A stretch of 62,766 nt of DNA, from the NCBI GenBank assembly GCA_016124945.1, contig WGMT01000066.1, positions 1 to 62,766 of the forward strand. Direction: 5' to 3'. This document shows positions 47,561 to 54,942 of the stretch, in pieces. Source of the DNA: a bacterium. Its GTDB lineage: Bacteria > Chloroflexota > Anaerolineae > Caldilineales > Caldilineaceae. Below the pieces are notes generated by a model. The model was not told where the DNA came from and did not search any database. It worked only from the letters and a program-made list of their open reading frames with translations. A program made the translations under genes and the position numbers. Position 1 is the first letter of the stretch; each line of letters begins with the position of its first letter.

Positions 47561-47698
47561 ACGTGGTGCGTGGTGCGTGTACCAGTAAAGGACACAACCG
47601 CGCTGTGGGTGTGTGATGCCGCTAAATTAAAGCGTGCCAATCCAGTATCACTGTCTACACCGGTCCACGCACTACGCACTACGCACTACGCACTACGA
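47561..47698. repeat. GTGGTGCG/GTAGTGCG palindrome (family D)
   Basis: The left arm (47561-47583) has GTGGTGCGTGGTGCGTG; the right arm (47665-47696) is CACGCACTACGCACTACG and further ACGCACT units. It starts 2 nt after the dehydratase stop. On the minus strand it supplies the last codons and stop of the RsbW-like gene. A fragment of the same sequence lies at 58041-58060. Confidence 0.75.
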
Positions 47699-48227
47699 AT
47701 TTCCACACATTCACACCATCTTCACGCGCATAGCTCAGTTCATCCACAGCGCGGCGGGCCAGGGACAACCCCAGCCCGCCGCGTTGGTGTGTTTGCCACT
47801 CGGTGGGGAGGACGGCTTGGGTCAGGAGTGTAGGGTCGAAGCCAAGCCCGCAGTCGCGCAGGATGATTTCGATGTGATCCAAATGGATCGTGGCCTCCAC
47901 ATGGAAACCGGCGTCTGGTTTGGGCTGTGGGTGTCCATGTTCGACGATGTTGGCGGCAATCTCCATCGTCGCCCAGACGGCGGCCGCGATGCGAGATGGA
48001 TGCACCGTCCCAGCTTTGGCAAAGAAGGACGAAAGATCGTCATAAAGCAAAAACAAAATTTCAATCTGAACTGAGTATTGAGCCGCAAAATAGAACGCGG
48101 ATGAAGCGGATTGGGCGAATGAAACGGATTTATCCTTGAAATCAGGCGTCAAATCCGCCCTGATCCGCTCGATCCGCCCAATCCGCGTTCTATCTCTCCC
48201 CATCCCCGATCCCCGCTTCGTTGACAT
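47679..48227 (-). CDS. RsbW/SpoIIAB-like anti-sigma-factor ATPase
   Basis: 182 residues. The HATPase_c core has the N box TMEIAANIVEH, G1 box RDCGLGFDP and G2 box GGLGLSLARRAVDEL of small serine/threonine anti-sigma kinases. These sequester sigma factors or phosphorylate anti-sigma antagonists. The ATG is preceded by AGGA at 5 nt. Residues 12-46 (RTRIGRIERI...SAQSASSAFY) are translated from a palindromic element. The last residues VVRSA and the stop are translated from a family D repeat. So both ends of this gene come from repeats. The next internal Met falls inside the N box, so a shorter ATG start would destroy the domain. Confidence 0.75.
   Translation of the reverse strand: MSTKRGSGMGRDRTRIGRIERIRADLTPDFKDKSVSFAQSASSAFYFAAQYSVQIEILFLLYDDLSSFFAKAGTVHPSRIAAAVWATMEIAANIVEHGHPQPKPDAGFHVEATIHLDHIEIILRDCGLGFDPTLLTQAVLPTEWQTHQRGGLGLSLARRAVDELSYAREDGVNVWKFVVRSA
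48090..48193. repeat. Palindromic element in the RsbW-like coding sequence (family E, copy 2)
   Basis: Same ATAGAACGCGGAT termini at both ends as the copy at 22646-22740. It is 104 bp long, so the two differ by 9 bp, a whole number of codons. Arms are less perfect than in copy 1. Confidence 0.85.
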
Positions 48228-48249
48228 GCTTTCCTGCCCATGTTAGAAT
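48221..48249 (+). promoter_or_regulatory. Consensus promoter of the second ABC importer operon
   Basis: TTGACA (48221-48226), exactly 17 nt, TAGAAT (48244-48249). Predicted start near 48256, giving a leader of about 280 nt before the binding-protein ATG. It overlaps the start of the divergent RsbW-like gene. Confidence 0.75.
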
Positions 48250-48343
48250 CCGCAAACACTCATCACTGGTACTCTAACACAACCACACTGCCGCTCTAGA
48301 CCAGCCATTCCTCTGGCTGCGCAGCCTGATCTGACTCTTTCTA

Positions 48344-48461
48344 CGTTCAACGTTTCAGCGTTTCAACGTTTCAGCGTTTCAACGTTTCAACGTTTCAACG
48401 TTTCAACGTTTCAGCGTTTCAGCGTTTCAACGTTTCAACGTTTCAACGTTTCAACGTTCGA
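48344..48461. repeat. 13 tandem copies of CGTTTCAR in an mRNA leader
   Basis: Thirteen perfect 8-bp units from 48351 to 48454, each CGTTTCAA or CGTTTCAG, flanked by degenerate copies (CGTTCAA before, CGTTCGAACGG after). They lie between the promoter and the binding-protein start codon, so they should be transcribed as part of the leader. Confidence 0.95.
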
Positions 48462-48535
48462 ACGGTTGATTGTTCAATATTCACCTCAGACTAACTTTCG
48501 TCAATCTAAACCCACCTACAGGAGAGAAGTCAACC

Positions 48536-49888
48536 ATGAGTCATTCCACTTCCAACCAGTTGAGCCGTCGCGCCTTCTTGCGTAGCACGGCGATGGGTAT
48601 CGGTGCGGTTGCGCTGGCAGCCTGCGCTGTGCCTGCAACAGCACCACAGGCCGGCGGCGGCGACGCGGCTGCGCCGGCAGCTTCCACCATTTCGTTCCTC
48701 ACCCAGGGCGGCAACCAGGTCTCGTTTGACCGTTACGAACCGCTCATTGCCAATTTCCAGACGGCAAACCCCAACCTCACCGTCGAGCCAATTTGGGAAC
48801 CGGGTGGCGCGATTGAGGTGCAAACCAAACTCCTCACCCTCATCGCCGCCGGCGATGCCCCCGACGTCTACTGGGCACACAGCTACACGAATTCAGGGCA
48901 GGCCAAACGTTCTTTGCAGATGGATCTAGGTCCGTACCTGGAAGCCAACGAGGGCCTGGCCGAGGACGCATGGCTGCTGGCGGCATGGAAAGACTTCCAG
49001 GTTGACGGCAAGCAGGTCGGCTTCCCGCGTGAGACGACCAGCACTGTGATGATCTACAACAAGTCGCTCTTCGAAGAGAACGGTGTGCCCCTACCCAGCG
49101 ACTCATGGACGTGGGCCGATTTCGCCGCCACTGCCGCCGCCCTGACCTCAGGCGAAGGCGCAGACAAGGTCTACGGCACTGCCGACTGGCACCTTAACCG
49201 AAACACCTGGATCAAGATGTGGCAAAAGGGTGGCGACGTGATCAGCGAAGATCGCACCCAGTTTACCATGAACCAGGAACCGAGCCTCTCCCAAATCCAG
49301 GAAATTTCGTCCTGGCACCACGATCTGGGCGTCCACCTCTCGGCCAGCACAGCGGAAGCGGGTGGCTTCACCACCGCCGACCTCTTCACCACAGGCAAGA
49401 TTGGCATGTTCCCGCAGTTTTCCGTCTTCTCGGGCATTCTGGCCGCCGAGTTCGATTGGGACATCGCCCACCTGCCCGTCGATGCCGGTGACACCCCCAC
49501 GACGCGCGTTGCCTCGGCTGGTCATAGCATCTACGCCGGTACGTCCAATGCCGATGCCGCCTGGCAGTGGATGGCCTACCTGGGCAGCGAAGAAGCCTTC
49601 CGCCACTGGGTCGATGCCACCGGCCTGGCCGTCCCCTCGCTCAAGGCTGTGGCTGATAGCTTCCTGGTAGACAGCGCCGACATCCTGCCGCCCAGCTCCC
49701 AGATCATGCTAGACGCCTTCTCCTACGGTCGCCCCGAACCCGTATCCGGCGACTGGATCGGCGTCCATCGCGAAATCCAGCCAGCCCTCAACTCCATCTA
49801 TGGCATCGAAAATGCCGATGCACAGGTGGCACTCGACGCCATCGCCGGCCGCGTAGAAGAGTTGATCGCCTTCGTACCGGGTGAGTGA
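48536..49888 (+). CDS. ABC transporter sugar-binding protein (Tat-type lipoprotein)
   Basis: 450 residues from the ATG at 48536 (GGAGAG 10 nt upstream; a longer reading lacks a ribosome site). Twin-arginine motif SRRAFLR (R11-R12), hydrophobic segment, and Cys30 in LAAC, so probably exported folded and lipidated. The rest is a family-1-type solute-binding domain (FQTANPNLTVEPIW, APDVYWAHSYTNSG). It supplies the two following permeases with a sugar. Its leader carries the 8-bp tandem array. Confidence 0.9.
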   Translation: MSHSTSNQLSRRAFLRSTAMGIGAVALAACAVPATAPQAGGGDAAAPAASTISFLTQGGNQVSFDRYEPLIANFQTANPNLTVEPIWEPGGAIEVQTKLLTLIAAGDAPDVYWAHSYTNSGQAKRSLQMDLGPYLEANEGLAEDAWLLAAWKDFQVDGKQVGFPRETTSTVMIYNKSLFEENGVPLPSDSWTWADFAATAAALTSGEGADKVYGTADWHLNRNTWIKMWQKGGDVISEDRTQFTMNQEPSLSQIQEISSWHHDLGVHLSASTAEAGGFTTADLFTTGKIGMFPQFSVFSGILAAEFDWDIAHLPVDAGDTPTTRVASAGHSIYAGTSNADAAWQWMAYLGSEEAFRHWVDATGLAVPSLKAVADSFLVDSADILPPSSQIMLDAFSYGRPEPVSGDWIGVHREIQPALNSIYGIENADAQVALDAIAGRVEELIAFVPGE

Positions 49889-49897
49889 AGAAAGGAT

Positions 49898-50030
49898 TTG
49901 TGATTGGTGATTAGGATCGTGTTGAGGTGCTGAAGTCCCCTAATCACTCAATCTCGTTCAAGAGAGATTAGGCGATTAGGCGATTTTAGAGCCTCTACAC
50001 GATCCCCAATCACAAATCACCAATCACAGC
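49898..50030. repeat. GTGATTGG-type palindrome between binding-protein and permease genes (family B, copy 3)
   Basis: GTGATTGGTGATTAGGATCG on the left is mirrored by CGATCCCCAATCACAAATCA and CCAATCAC on the right, ending in ACACGATC/GATCGTGT. The right half (GATTAGGCGATTTTAGAGCC) matches the copy at 37285-37434 almost base for base. Confidence 0.88.
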
Positions 50031-50046
50031 CTGAAAGGCTAAGTCT

Positions 50047-50976
50047 ATGGGTATCCGCTCGCTGACGCAGCGCTGGCAGCAAAACCGAAGGCGACTGCTC
50101 TGGTCTGAACAACGCGACGCGTTGATTTTTCTGCTGCCGTGGATATTGGGCTTTATTGCGTTCACGGCAGGGCCGATGCTGGCGTCGCTCTACATTTCGT
50201 TTACACGCTGGGAGATTGTCACGCCGAGCCGGTGGGTGGGGGTGGAGCAGTATGTGCGGCTCTTTAGCGACGATCGCTATTGGCTTTCGCTGTGGAACAC
50301 CAGCTATTACGTCTTTTTGGGTGTACCGTTGCATCTGATGTTGGCCTTGCTGGCCGCACTGGCGATGAACCAGAATTTACGGGGGATTCGCTTCTTCCGC
50401 ACAGCCTACTACGTGCCGTCCTTAACGCCGGTGGTGGCAAATTCGATCCTTTGGATCTGGATTTTCCACCCGGAATGGGGATTGGCAAATGGTTTTCTAG
50501 CCTGGTTCGGCATCGAAGGGCTTTACTGGCTGCAAGATCCCAAGCTGGCCAAACCTGCCTTCATCCTGATGAGCTTCTGGACCATCGGCGGGCAGATGAT
50601 CATCTTATTGGCCGGGCTCAAAGGCATTCCGCAGTCGCTCTACGAAGCTGCCGATATTGACGGAGCCAGTTGGTGGCAACGATTTTGGAACGTAACACTG
50701 CCCTTGTTGACGCCTGCCCTCTTCTTTAACCTGATTATTGCCCTTATCGGGGCGTTTCAAGTCTTCACCCAGGCGTACATCATGACCGAAGGTGGCCCCA
50801 ACCATGCCACGCTTTTCTATCTGCTCTACCTGTATCGAGCTGCGTTTGAGAACTTCCGCATGGGGTACGCATCGGCGATGGCGTGGGTGCTCTTCTTGAT
50901 CGTTCTCGTCTTTACCTTGATTCAGTTCCGCCTATCCGATCGTTGGGTCTTCTACGAAGGGGACCTGCGCAAGTGA
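50047..50976 (+). CDS. Sugar ABC transporter permease (UgpA/MalF type)
   Basis: 309 residues, six membrane helices, EAA loop EAADIDGASWWQRFWNVTLP. GAAAGG 8 nt before the ATG. Pairs with the following permease. Confidence 0.9.
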   Translation: MGIRSLTQRWQQNRRRLLWSEQRDALIFLLPWILGFIAFTAGPMLASLYISFTRWEIVTPSRWVGVEQYVRLFSDDRYWLSLWNTSYYVFLGVPLHLMLALLAALAMNQNLRGIRFFRTAYYVPSLTPVVANSILWIWIFHPEWGLANGFLAWFGIEGLYWLQDPKLAKPAFILMSFWTIGGQMIILLAGLKGIPQSLYEAADIDGASWWQRFWNVTLPLLTPALFFNLIIALIGAFQVFTQAYIMTEGGPNHATLFYLLYLYRAAFENFRMGYASAMAWVLFLIVLVFTLIQFRLSDRWVFYEGDLRK

Positions 50977-50987
50977 GGATTTGATCT

Positions 50988-51893
50988 ATGCAACTGAGCG
51001 GCAAAAAAGAGGCAGGGACCTTCGTCCCCGCGCCGCGTCTTGGTGGGTGGACGCGCAAACGCCTTCAAAACAACGCAAATTCGTTAATCTGGTATGTTGT
51101 ATTGAGCGTCTTTGGGCTGGCACTGGCCTTGCCATTGGTCTGGCTTGTTTCCACTTCGCTCAAAACAGGCCCCCAAACCTTCATCATGCCGCCTCAGTGG
51201 ATCCCTGATCCTGTGGTATGGGAGAACTACCCTCAGGCGTTCCAGGCGGTGCCTTTCCATCAGTATTTCTGGAATACGCTACAGATCGTGGTCTTTGCAA
51301 CGCTGGGGACAGTGCTGACGGCGTCGATGGCAGCCTTCGCCTTCTCCCGGTTGCGCTTTCCCCTGCGCGAGCCGCTTTTCTTGCTGGTGCTGTCCACCAT
51401 TATGCTGCCCAGCATTGTACGCCTGATCCCGACGTTCATTGTCTTTCGCCAACTGGGTTGGATCAACACACTGCTGCCGTTGATCATCCCCTACTGGCTG
51501 GGGGGCAGCCCGTTCTTCATCTTCCTCTTCCGCCAGTTCTTCATGACCATCCCCTACGAACTGGACGAAGCAGCGCGCATGGACGGTGCAAGCAACTACC
51601 GCATCTACTGGAGCATCCTGTTGCCGCTGTCCAAGCCAATCATCGCCACAGTGACAGTCTTTTCGTTTATCAATCACTGGAACGATTTTTTTGAACCACT
51701 GATCTACCTGCAAAGCCCACGCAATTGGACAATGGCGATTGGTCTGTTGGGCTTCAGAGATCTGTACGCGACCAGTTGGAACCTGATGATGGCGGCCAGC
51801 ACCGCCATGATTCTGCCCTTGCTGATCGTCTTTTTCTTCGCACAGCGCTATTTTGTGAGCGGTATTCAAATGTCTGGGATCGCGGGGAGATAA
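50988..51893 (+). CDS. Sugar ABC transporter permease (UgpE/MalG type)
   Basis: 301 residues, six membrane helices, EAA loop EAARMDGASNYRIYWSILLP. It starts 11 nt after the partner permease and ends 7 nt before the amidohydrolase gene. No ATPase gene is present. Confidence 0.9.
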   Translation: MQLSGKKEAGTFVPAPRLGGWTRKRLQNNANSLIWYVVLSVFGLALALPLVWLVSTSLKTGPQTFIMPPQWIPDPVVWENYPQAFQAVPFHQYFWNTLQIVVFATLGTVLTASMAAFAFSRLRFPLREPLFLLVLSTIMLPSIVRLIPTFIVFRQLGWINTLLPLIIPYWLGGSPFFIFLFRQFFMTIPYELDEAARMDGASNYRIYWSILLPLSKPIIATVTVFSFINHWNDFFEPLIYLQSPRNWTMAIGLLGFRDLYATSWNLMMAASTAMILPLLIVFFFAQRYFVSGIQMSGIAGR

Positions 51894-51900
51894 CACAACT

Positions 51901-52995
51901 ATGCAAAAAGATCATTTCATCATCGACACCGACATTCATCCCAACACCAGTGCGCAACGGATCATGGACTACCTACCTGAACCGTGGCGCACCCGCTATG
52001 CCGGCGGCAACCGCTCGTCTGGCAGCCTGGGCTGGTGGAATCCCAACGGCGTCAACCGCCCCGACGCGGTGACGGAAGACGGAGAGCGCATTGAGGGTGA
52101 TCCACATCTGCTGGCGCGTCACTTCCTCGATGTCTACGGCATCGACTACGGCATTTTGATTACGGGGGGGACATTGCATTTGGGGCTTTCGCCCGAGGCG
52201 GACTATGCGGCGTCGGTGATTTCTGCCACCAACGACGTCATGATCGAAGACTGGCTCCCCGCTGACGACCGTTACCGTTATGCGTTGGCCGTCTACCCGA
52301 ATGATCCTGAAATGGCAGTCAAAGAGATTCACCGCTACGGCGATCACCCCAGCGTGGTACAGGTGCAATTGCCCAGTGCCTCCCGGATTCCCTACGGGCA
52401 ACGCTTCTTCCACCCCATCTACCAGGCGGCGGTTGAGCACAACTTGCCTGTGGCGATCCATCCTGGGGCGGAAGGTGTAGGCTTGTCGGGTCCGCCGACA
52501 TCGGTGGGCTACCCAACCAGCTATCTGGAATGGCATACGGGGCTGGTGGCCAGCTACATTGCCCACCTGACCAGTCTGATCACCGAAGGCGTCTTCAAAA
52601 AATTCCCCACGCTCAAGTTTATTCTGGTGGAAGGTGGGATCTCGTGGGTGCCGCCGATTTTGTGGCGATTGGACAAAAACTGGAAGGGACTGCGCATGAT
52701 GGCGCCGTGGGTGGATCGACTGCCCAGCGAAATCGCCCAGGAACATATCCTGCTCACGACACAGCCCATTGAAGAGCCGGAGAACCCCAAACACCTGCAC
52801 GCCATGCTCGACATGTTCGACGCCGCCAATATGGTCATGTTCTCCAGCGACTACCCCCACTGGGACGGTGATGCGCCAGACTTTGCGGCGCGCCAGTTCC
52901 CGGCGTCGTTGCGCGGGCGGATCATGGGTGAGACGGCGAGCAAGCTATATGGATTGCCCAAAAGAGAAAAGGTGGAAGCAGTAGCAGCGGATTGA
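51901..52995 (+). CDS. Amidohydrolase-2 family (metal-dependent TIM-barrel) hydrolase or decarboxylase
   Basis: 364 residues. Metal-ligand segments of the amidohydrolase-related family are visible: DTDIH near the N-terminus, AIHPGAEG in the middle and MFSSDYPHWDGD near the C-terminus, plus the VEGGISWVPPILWRLD segment typical of the group. Members hydrolyse lactones or amides or decarboxylate aromatic acids. As the last gene of a sugar importer operon, lactone or acid-sugar chemistry is possible. Start 7 nt after the permease stop, with GGGGAGA about 12 nt upstream. Confidence 0.85.
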   Translation: MQKDHFIIDTDIHPNTSAQRIMDYLPEPWRTRYAGGNRSSGSLGWWNPNGVNRPDAVTEDGERIEGDPHLLARHFLDVYGIDYGILITGGTLHLGLSPEADYAASVISATNDVMIEDWLPADDRYRYALAVYPNDPEMAVKEIHRYGDHPSVVQVQLPSASRIPYGQRFFHPIYQAAVEHNLPVAIHPGAEGVGLSGPPTSVGYPTSYLEWHTGLVASYIAHLTSLITEGVFKKFPTLKFILVEGGISWVPPILWRLDKNWKGLRMMAPWVDRLPSEIAQEHILLTTQPIEEPENPKHLHAMLDMFDAANMVMFSSDYPHWDGDAPDFAARQFPASLRGRIMGETASKLYGLPKREKVEAVAAD

Positions 52996-53261
52996 GGGGG
53001 AGGCTACAGTGAAGATCTCTGGAAGTAGGTGGATTAACCCTATCACTTAACCTACATAATCCCTGTTTTTTCTCAATGCGACTGCGCAAGCAGCCACCAT
53101 TGTAATTTATCCACGTTCAACAGATGTATCAAAATTGCAGCACGGCATCAAAGTCGTTCCCTATCCAATCTCGTTGAATACGAAAGTAAGCAATTAGGCT
53201 AACCTCGATTGTTTGTACCACCATCCGCTTCTCTCGCTCCTCAACACGCTCACACTACAAC
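52996..53261. other. Intergenic stretch with no gene recognised
   Basis: Downstream of the amidohydrolase gene. Sequence is more AT-rich than the surroundings, with no convincing ORF or repeat. It ends at the cold-shock terminator. Confidence 0.5.
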
Positions 53262-53296
53262 AAAAAATGCGGCGCCGGATAAATATCCGGCGCCGC
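53262..53296 (-). terminator. Intrinsic terminator of the cold-shock gene
   Basis: On the minus strand, a perfect 12-bp GCGGCGCCGGAT stem with a 4-nt loop is followed by ATTTTTTG. About 30 nt after the gene's stop. Confidence 0.9.
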
Positions 53297-53325
53297 TGTA
53301 CAACAAATTGACTGTAAATGCAGGC

Positions 53326-53541
53326 TTAGCTGACGACGACAGCCACGTCCTGTGCTTGCGGCCCCTTGGGGCTCTCTACAACCGTGAACTCGACCGCTTG
53401 ACCCTCATTCAGGGAGCGGTAGCCATTCGCCCTGATGGCAGAGTAGTGAACAAACACATCCCCACCTTGTTCACGCTCAATAAAACCGTAGCCCTTCACG
53501 TTGTTAAACCACTTCACATTGCCACGTTCACGCGATTCCAT
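53326..53541 (-). CDS. csp: Cold-shock domain protein
   Basis: 71 residues, a single cold-shock domain binding single-stranded RNA/DNA. RNP1 is KGYGFIE and RNP2 is VFVHYSA, with the conserved VKWFNNVKG start. ATG at 53541 preceded by AAGGAG at 9 nt. The long leader (about 118 nt) is typical of cold-shock mRNAs. Acts as an RNA chaperone. Confidence 0.95.
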   Translation of the reverse strand: MESRERGNVKWFNNVKGYGFIEREQGGDVFVHYSAIRANGYRSLNEGQAVEFTVVESPKGPQAQDVAVVVS

Positions 53542-53665
53542 GCGAATACACTCCTTGTTACAACGGGAAAACAACGGCAGTCCGATCAAAGCAAATTCAT
53601 CGAACGTTGGGCGAAGGCCATTCGTCGGAAGAAGTATGTTGATATGCGGCTGCCACGACAACATA

Positions 53666-53694
53666 ACTTTAACATATGCTAAATAAAAAGTCAA
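53666..53694 (-). promoter_or_regulatory. Promoter of the cold-shock gene
   Basis: On the minus strand TTGACT (53689-53694), 17-nt spacer, TAAAGT (53666-53671). Predicted start near 53659. Confidence 0.6.
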
Positions 53695-53989
53695 TCCAAG
53701 TAAGTGAATTACCTACAGATTTCTAATACTGCATCCGAGTAACACAGAGCAATCATAGCCCATTCGTTGGCCGACTACATTATATAGTGGAAGTAGAATT
53801 TCAAAACACTTTTTAAGGGCATTAAAGCGAGCAAAGACGAAATCTGTTAACAATATATGGGTTTGGGGAAGCCTTAAACGAGAGTAACTTCTTGGCAATG
53901 GCGAACTACGGGGTGGCTAGGCGAGGGGCAGACCCAACATTGCAAAGTGGCACTACGCTAAATCGGGTGGGCTCTTCCGGCGCAAAGTA

Positions 53990-54029
53990 AAACGCACCGG
54001 CCGCTAGAAATTGCTTGGCCGGTGCGTTT
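53990..54029 (-). terminator. Hairpin downstream of the propeller-chaperonin pair
   Basis: Perfect 13-bp arms (AAACGCACCGGCC and its complement, 53990-54002 and 54017-54029), about 30 nt after the propeller stop. The T-run on the minus strand is short. Confidence 0.7.
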
Positions 54030-54059
54030 CGCTACATTCAGCTTTTGTAGCACAAGATG

Positions 54060-54941
54060 CTATGCAACCTCCGGCACTGCATAACGGACTTGCAGCGCGA
54101 AATGGTGCCGATCCAGCGCAACCAATCCGTCTTCATCCCCCGCCAGGATCGCTCCTTCGGCGGCGCGTAGTACCAACATCGGCGCGCTACCGGTCACAGG
54201 CTGCCACGTAACGCCGTCGGCGGAGTGCCAGAGTTCTTCAGCAGCGCTGAGCAGCCAGCCCTCTTCCCAAGCACAAAGCGCGTTGACCTGGTCCGGTGCG
54301 GATGACACACGGCTGAACGAGCGCCCCCCGTCCTCAGAGCGCCAGAGACCGTCCATTTCGCTGCCGGCCATGACCACGCCGTCGTTGTGGAAATCAGGCG
54401 ACACCGCCAGGATCTGATAGACCAATTCCGGACAGTCGGCGCGACGCCAGCCCCGTCCTCCGTTGGGGGAGCGGTAGAGGCCTTCTTCCGTCGCCGCGAA
54501 GACAATTTCACGTCGCGGCCAGGGGCCGGTTTGCCCCAACGGCGCCCATGCCAAAGAGAGAATCGTATAGTTTCGCAACCCAAAGTTACACGGCGACCAG
54601 TAGCCGCCGCGATCCGTGGTGCGTAGGACACCTTCGCCTTCGGTGCCGGCCAACACCACGCCGCTGTTTTCTACATTCGGATCCGCCGCCAGCACCAAAA
54701 CTGCCGACTGACATCCCGCCATCCAACCTGCCTGCCAGTTCTGTCCTTGATCGGTGGTGTAGGCCACGCCATACGGGCCACCCCCCACAAGCAGACGCTG
54801 CGGCAATGCCAGCGTACAGGCCAGCCGTTCCATCGGTTGCAGCACAGTGAGAAGCGCCCCTGCATCTACCTGAAAAAGACCATGTGGGCCTGCCGCCCAT
54901 TGCACATCATTGGCTTCAGCAATCGACAAAATGACGGCCAT
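54060..54941 (-). CDS. Asp-box (BNR) beta-propeller protein
   Basis: 293 residues, no signal peptide. Five Asp-box-type turns (TTDQGQNW, TTDRGGYW, SPNGGRGW, SEDGGRSF, SADGVTW), about 40-50 residues apart, build a propeller like sialidase-repeat and Ycf48-type assembly factors. No sialidase catalytic arginines can be assigned. Its ATG lies 1 nt after the stop of the chaperonin-like gene, implying translational coupling. A cytoplasmic partner or substrate of the chaperonin is the simplest reading (inference). Confidence 0.8.
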   Translation of the reverse strand: MAVILSIAEANDVQWAAGPHGLFQVDAGALLTVLQPMERLACTLALPQRLLVGGGPYGVAYTTDQGQNWQAGWMAGCQSAVLVLAADPNVENSGVVLAGTEGEGVLRTTDRGGYWSPCNFGLRNYTILSLAWAPLGQTGPWPRREIVFAATEEGLYRSPNGGRGWRRADCPELVYQILAVSPDFHNDGVVMAGSEMDGLWRSEDGGRSFSRVSSAPDQVNALCAWEEGWLLSAAEELWHSADGVTWQPVTGSAPMLVLRAAEGAILAGDEDGLVALDRHHFALQVRYAVPEVA

Positions 54942-54942
54942 G

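Larger units (their letters stand above)
53542..54059. other. Leader and spacer upstream of the cold-shock gene
   Basis: Apart from the promoter at 53666-53694 and the hairpin at 53990-54029, no gene is supported; 53700-53985 is AT-rich and without recognisable content. Confidence 0.5.

Noticed and set aside
48344..48461. Possible CRISPR array
   Set aside because: Units are 8 bp with no spacers and no cas genes.
53713..53898. 61-aa minus-strand ORF in the spacer
   Set aside because: No ribosome site or recognisable features; AT-rich spacer.
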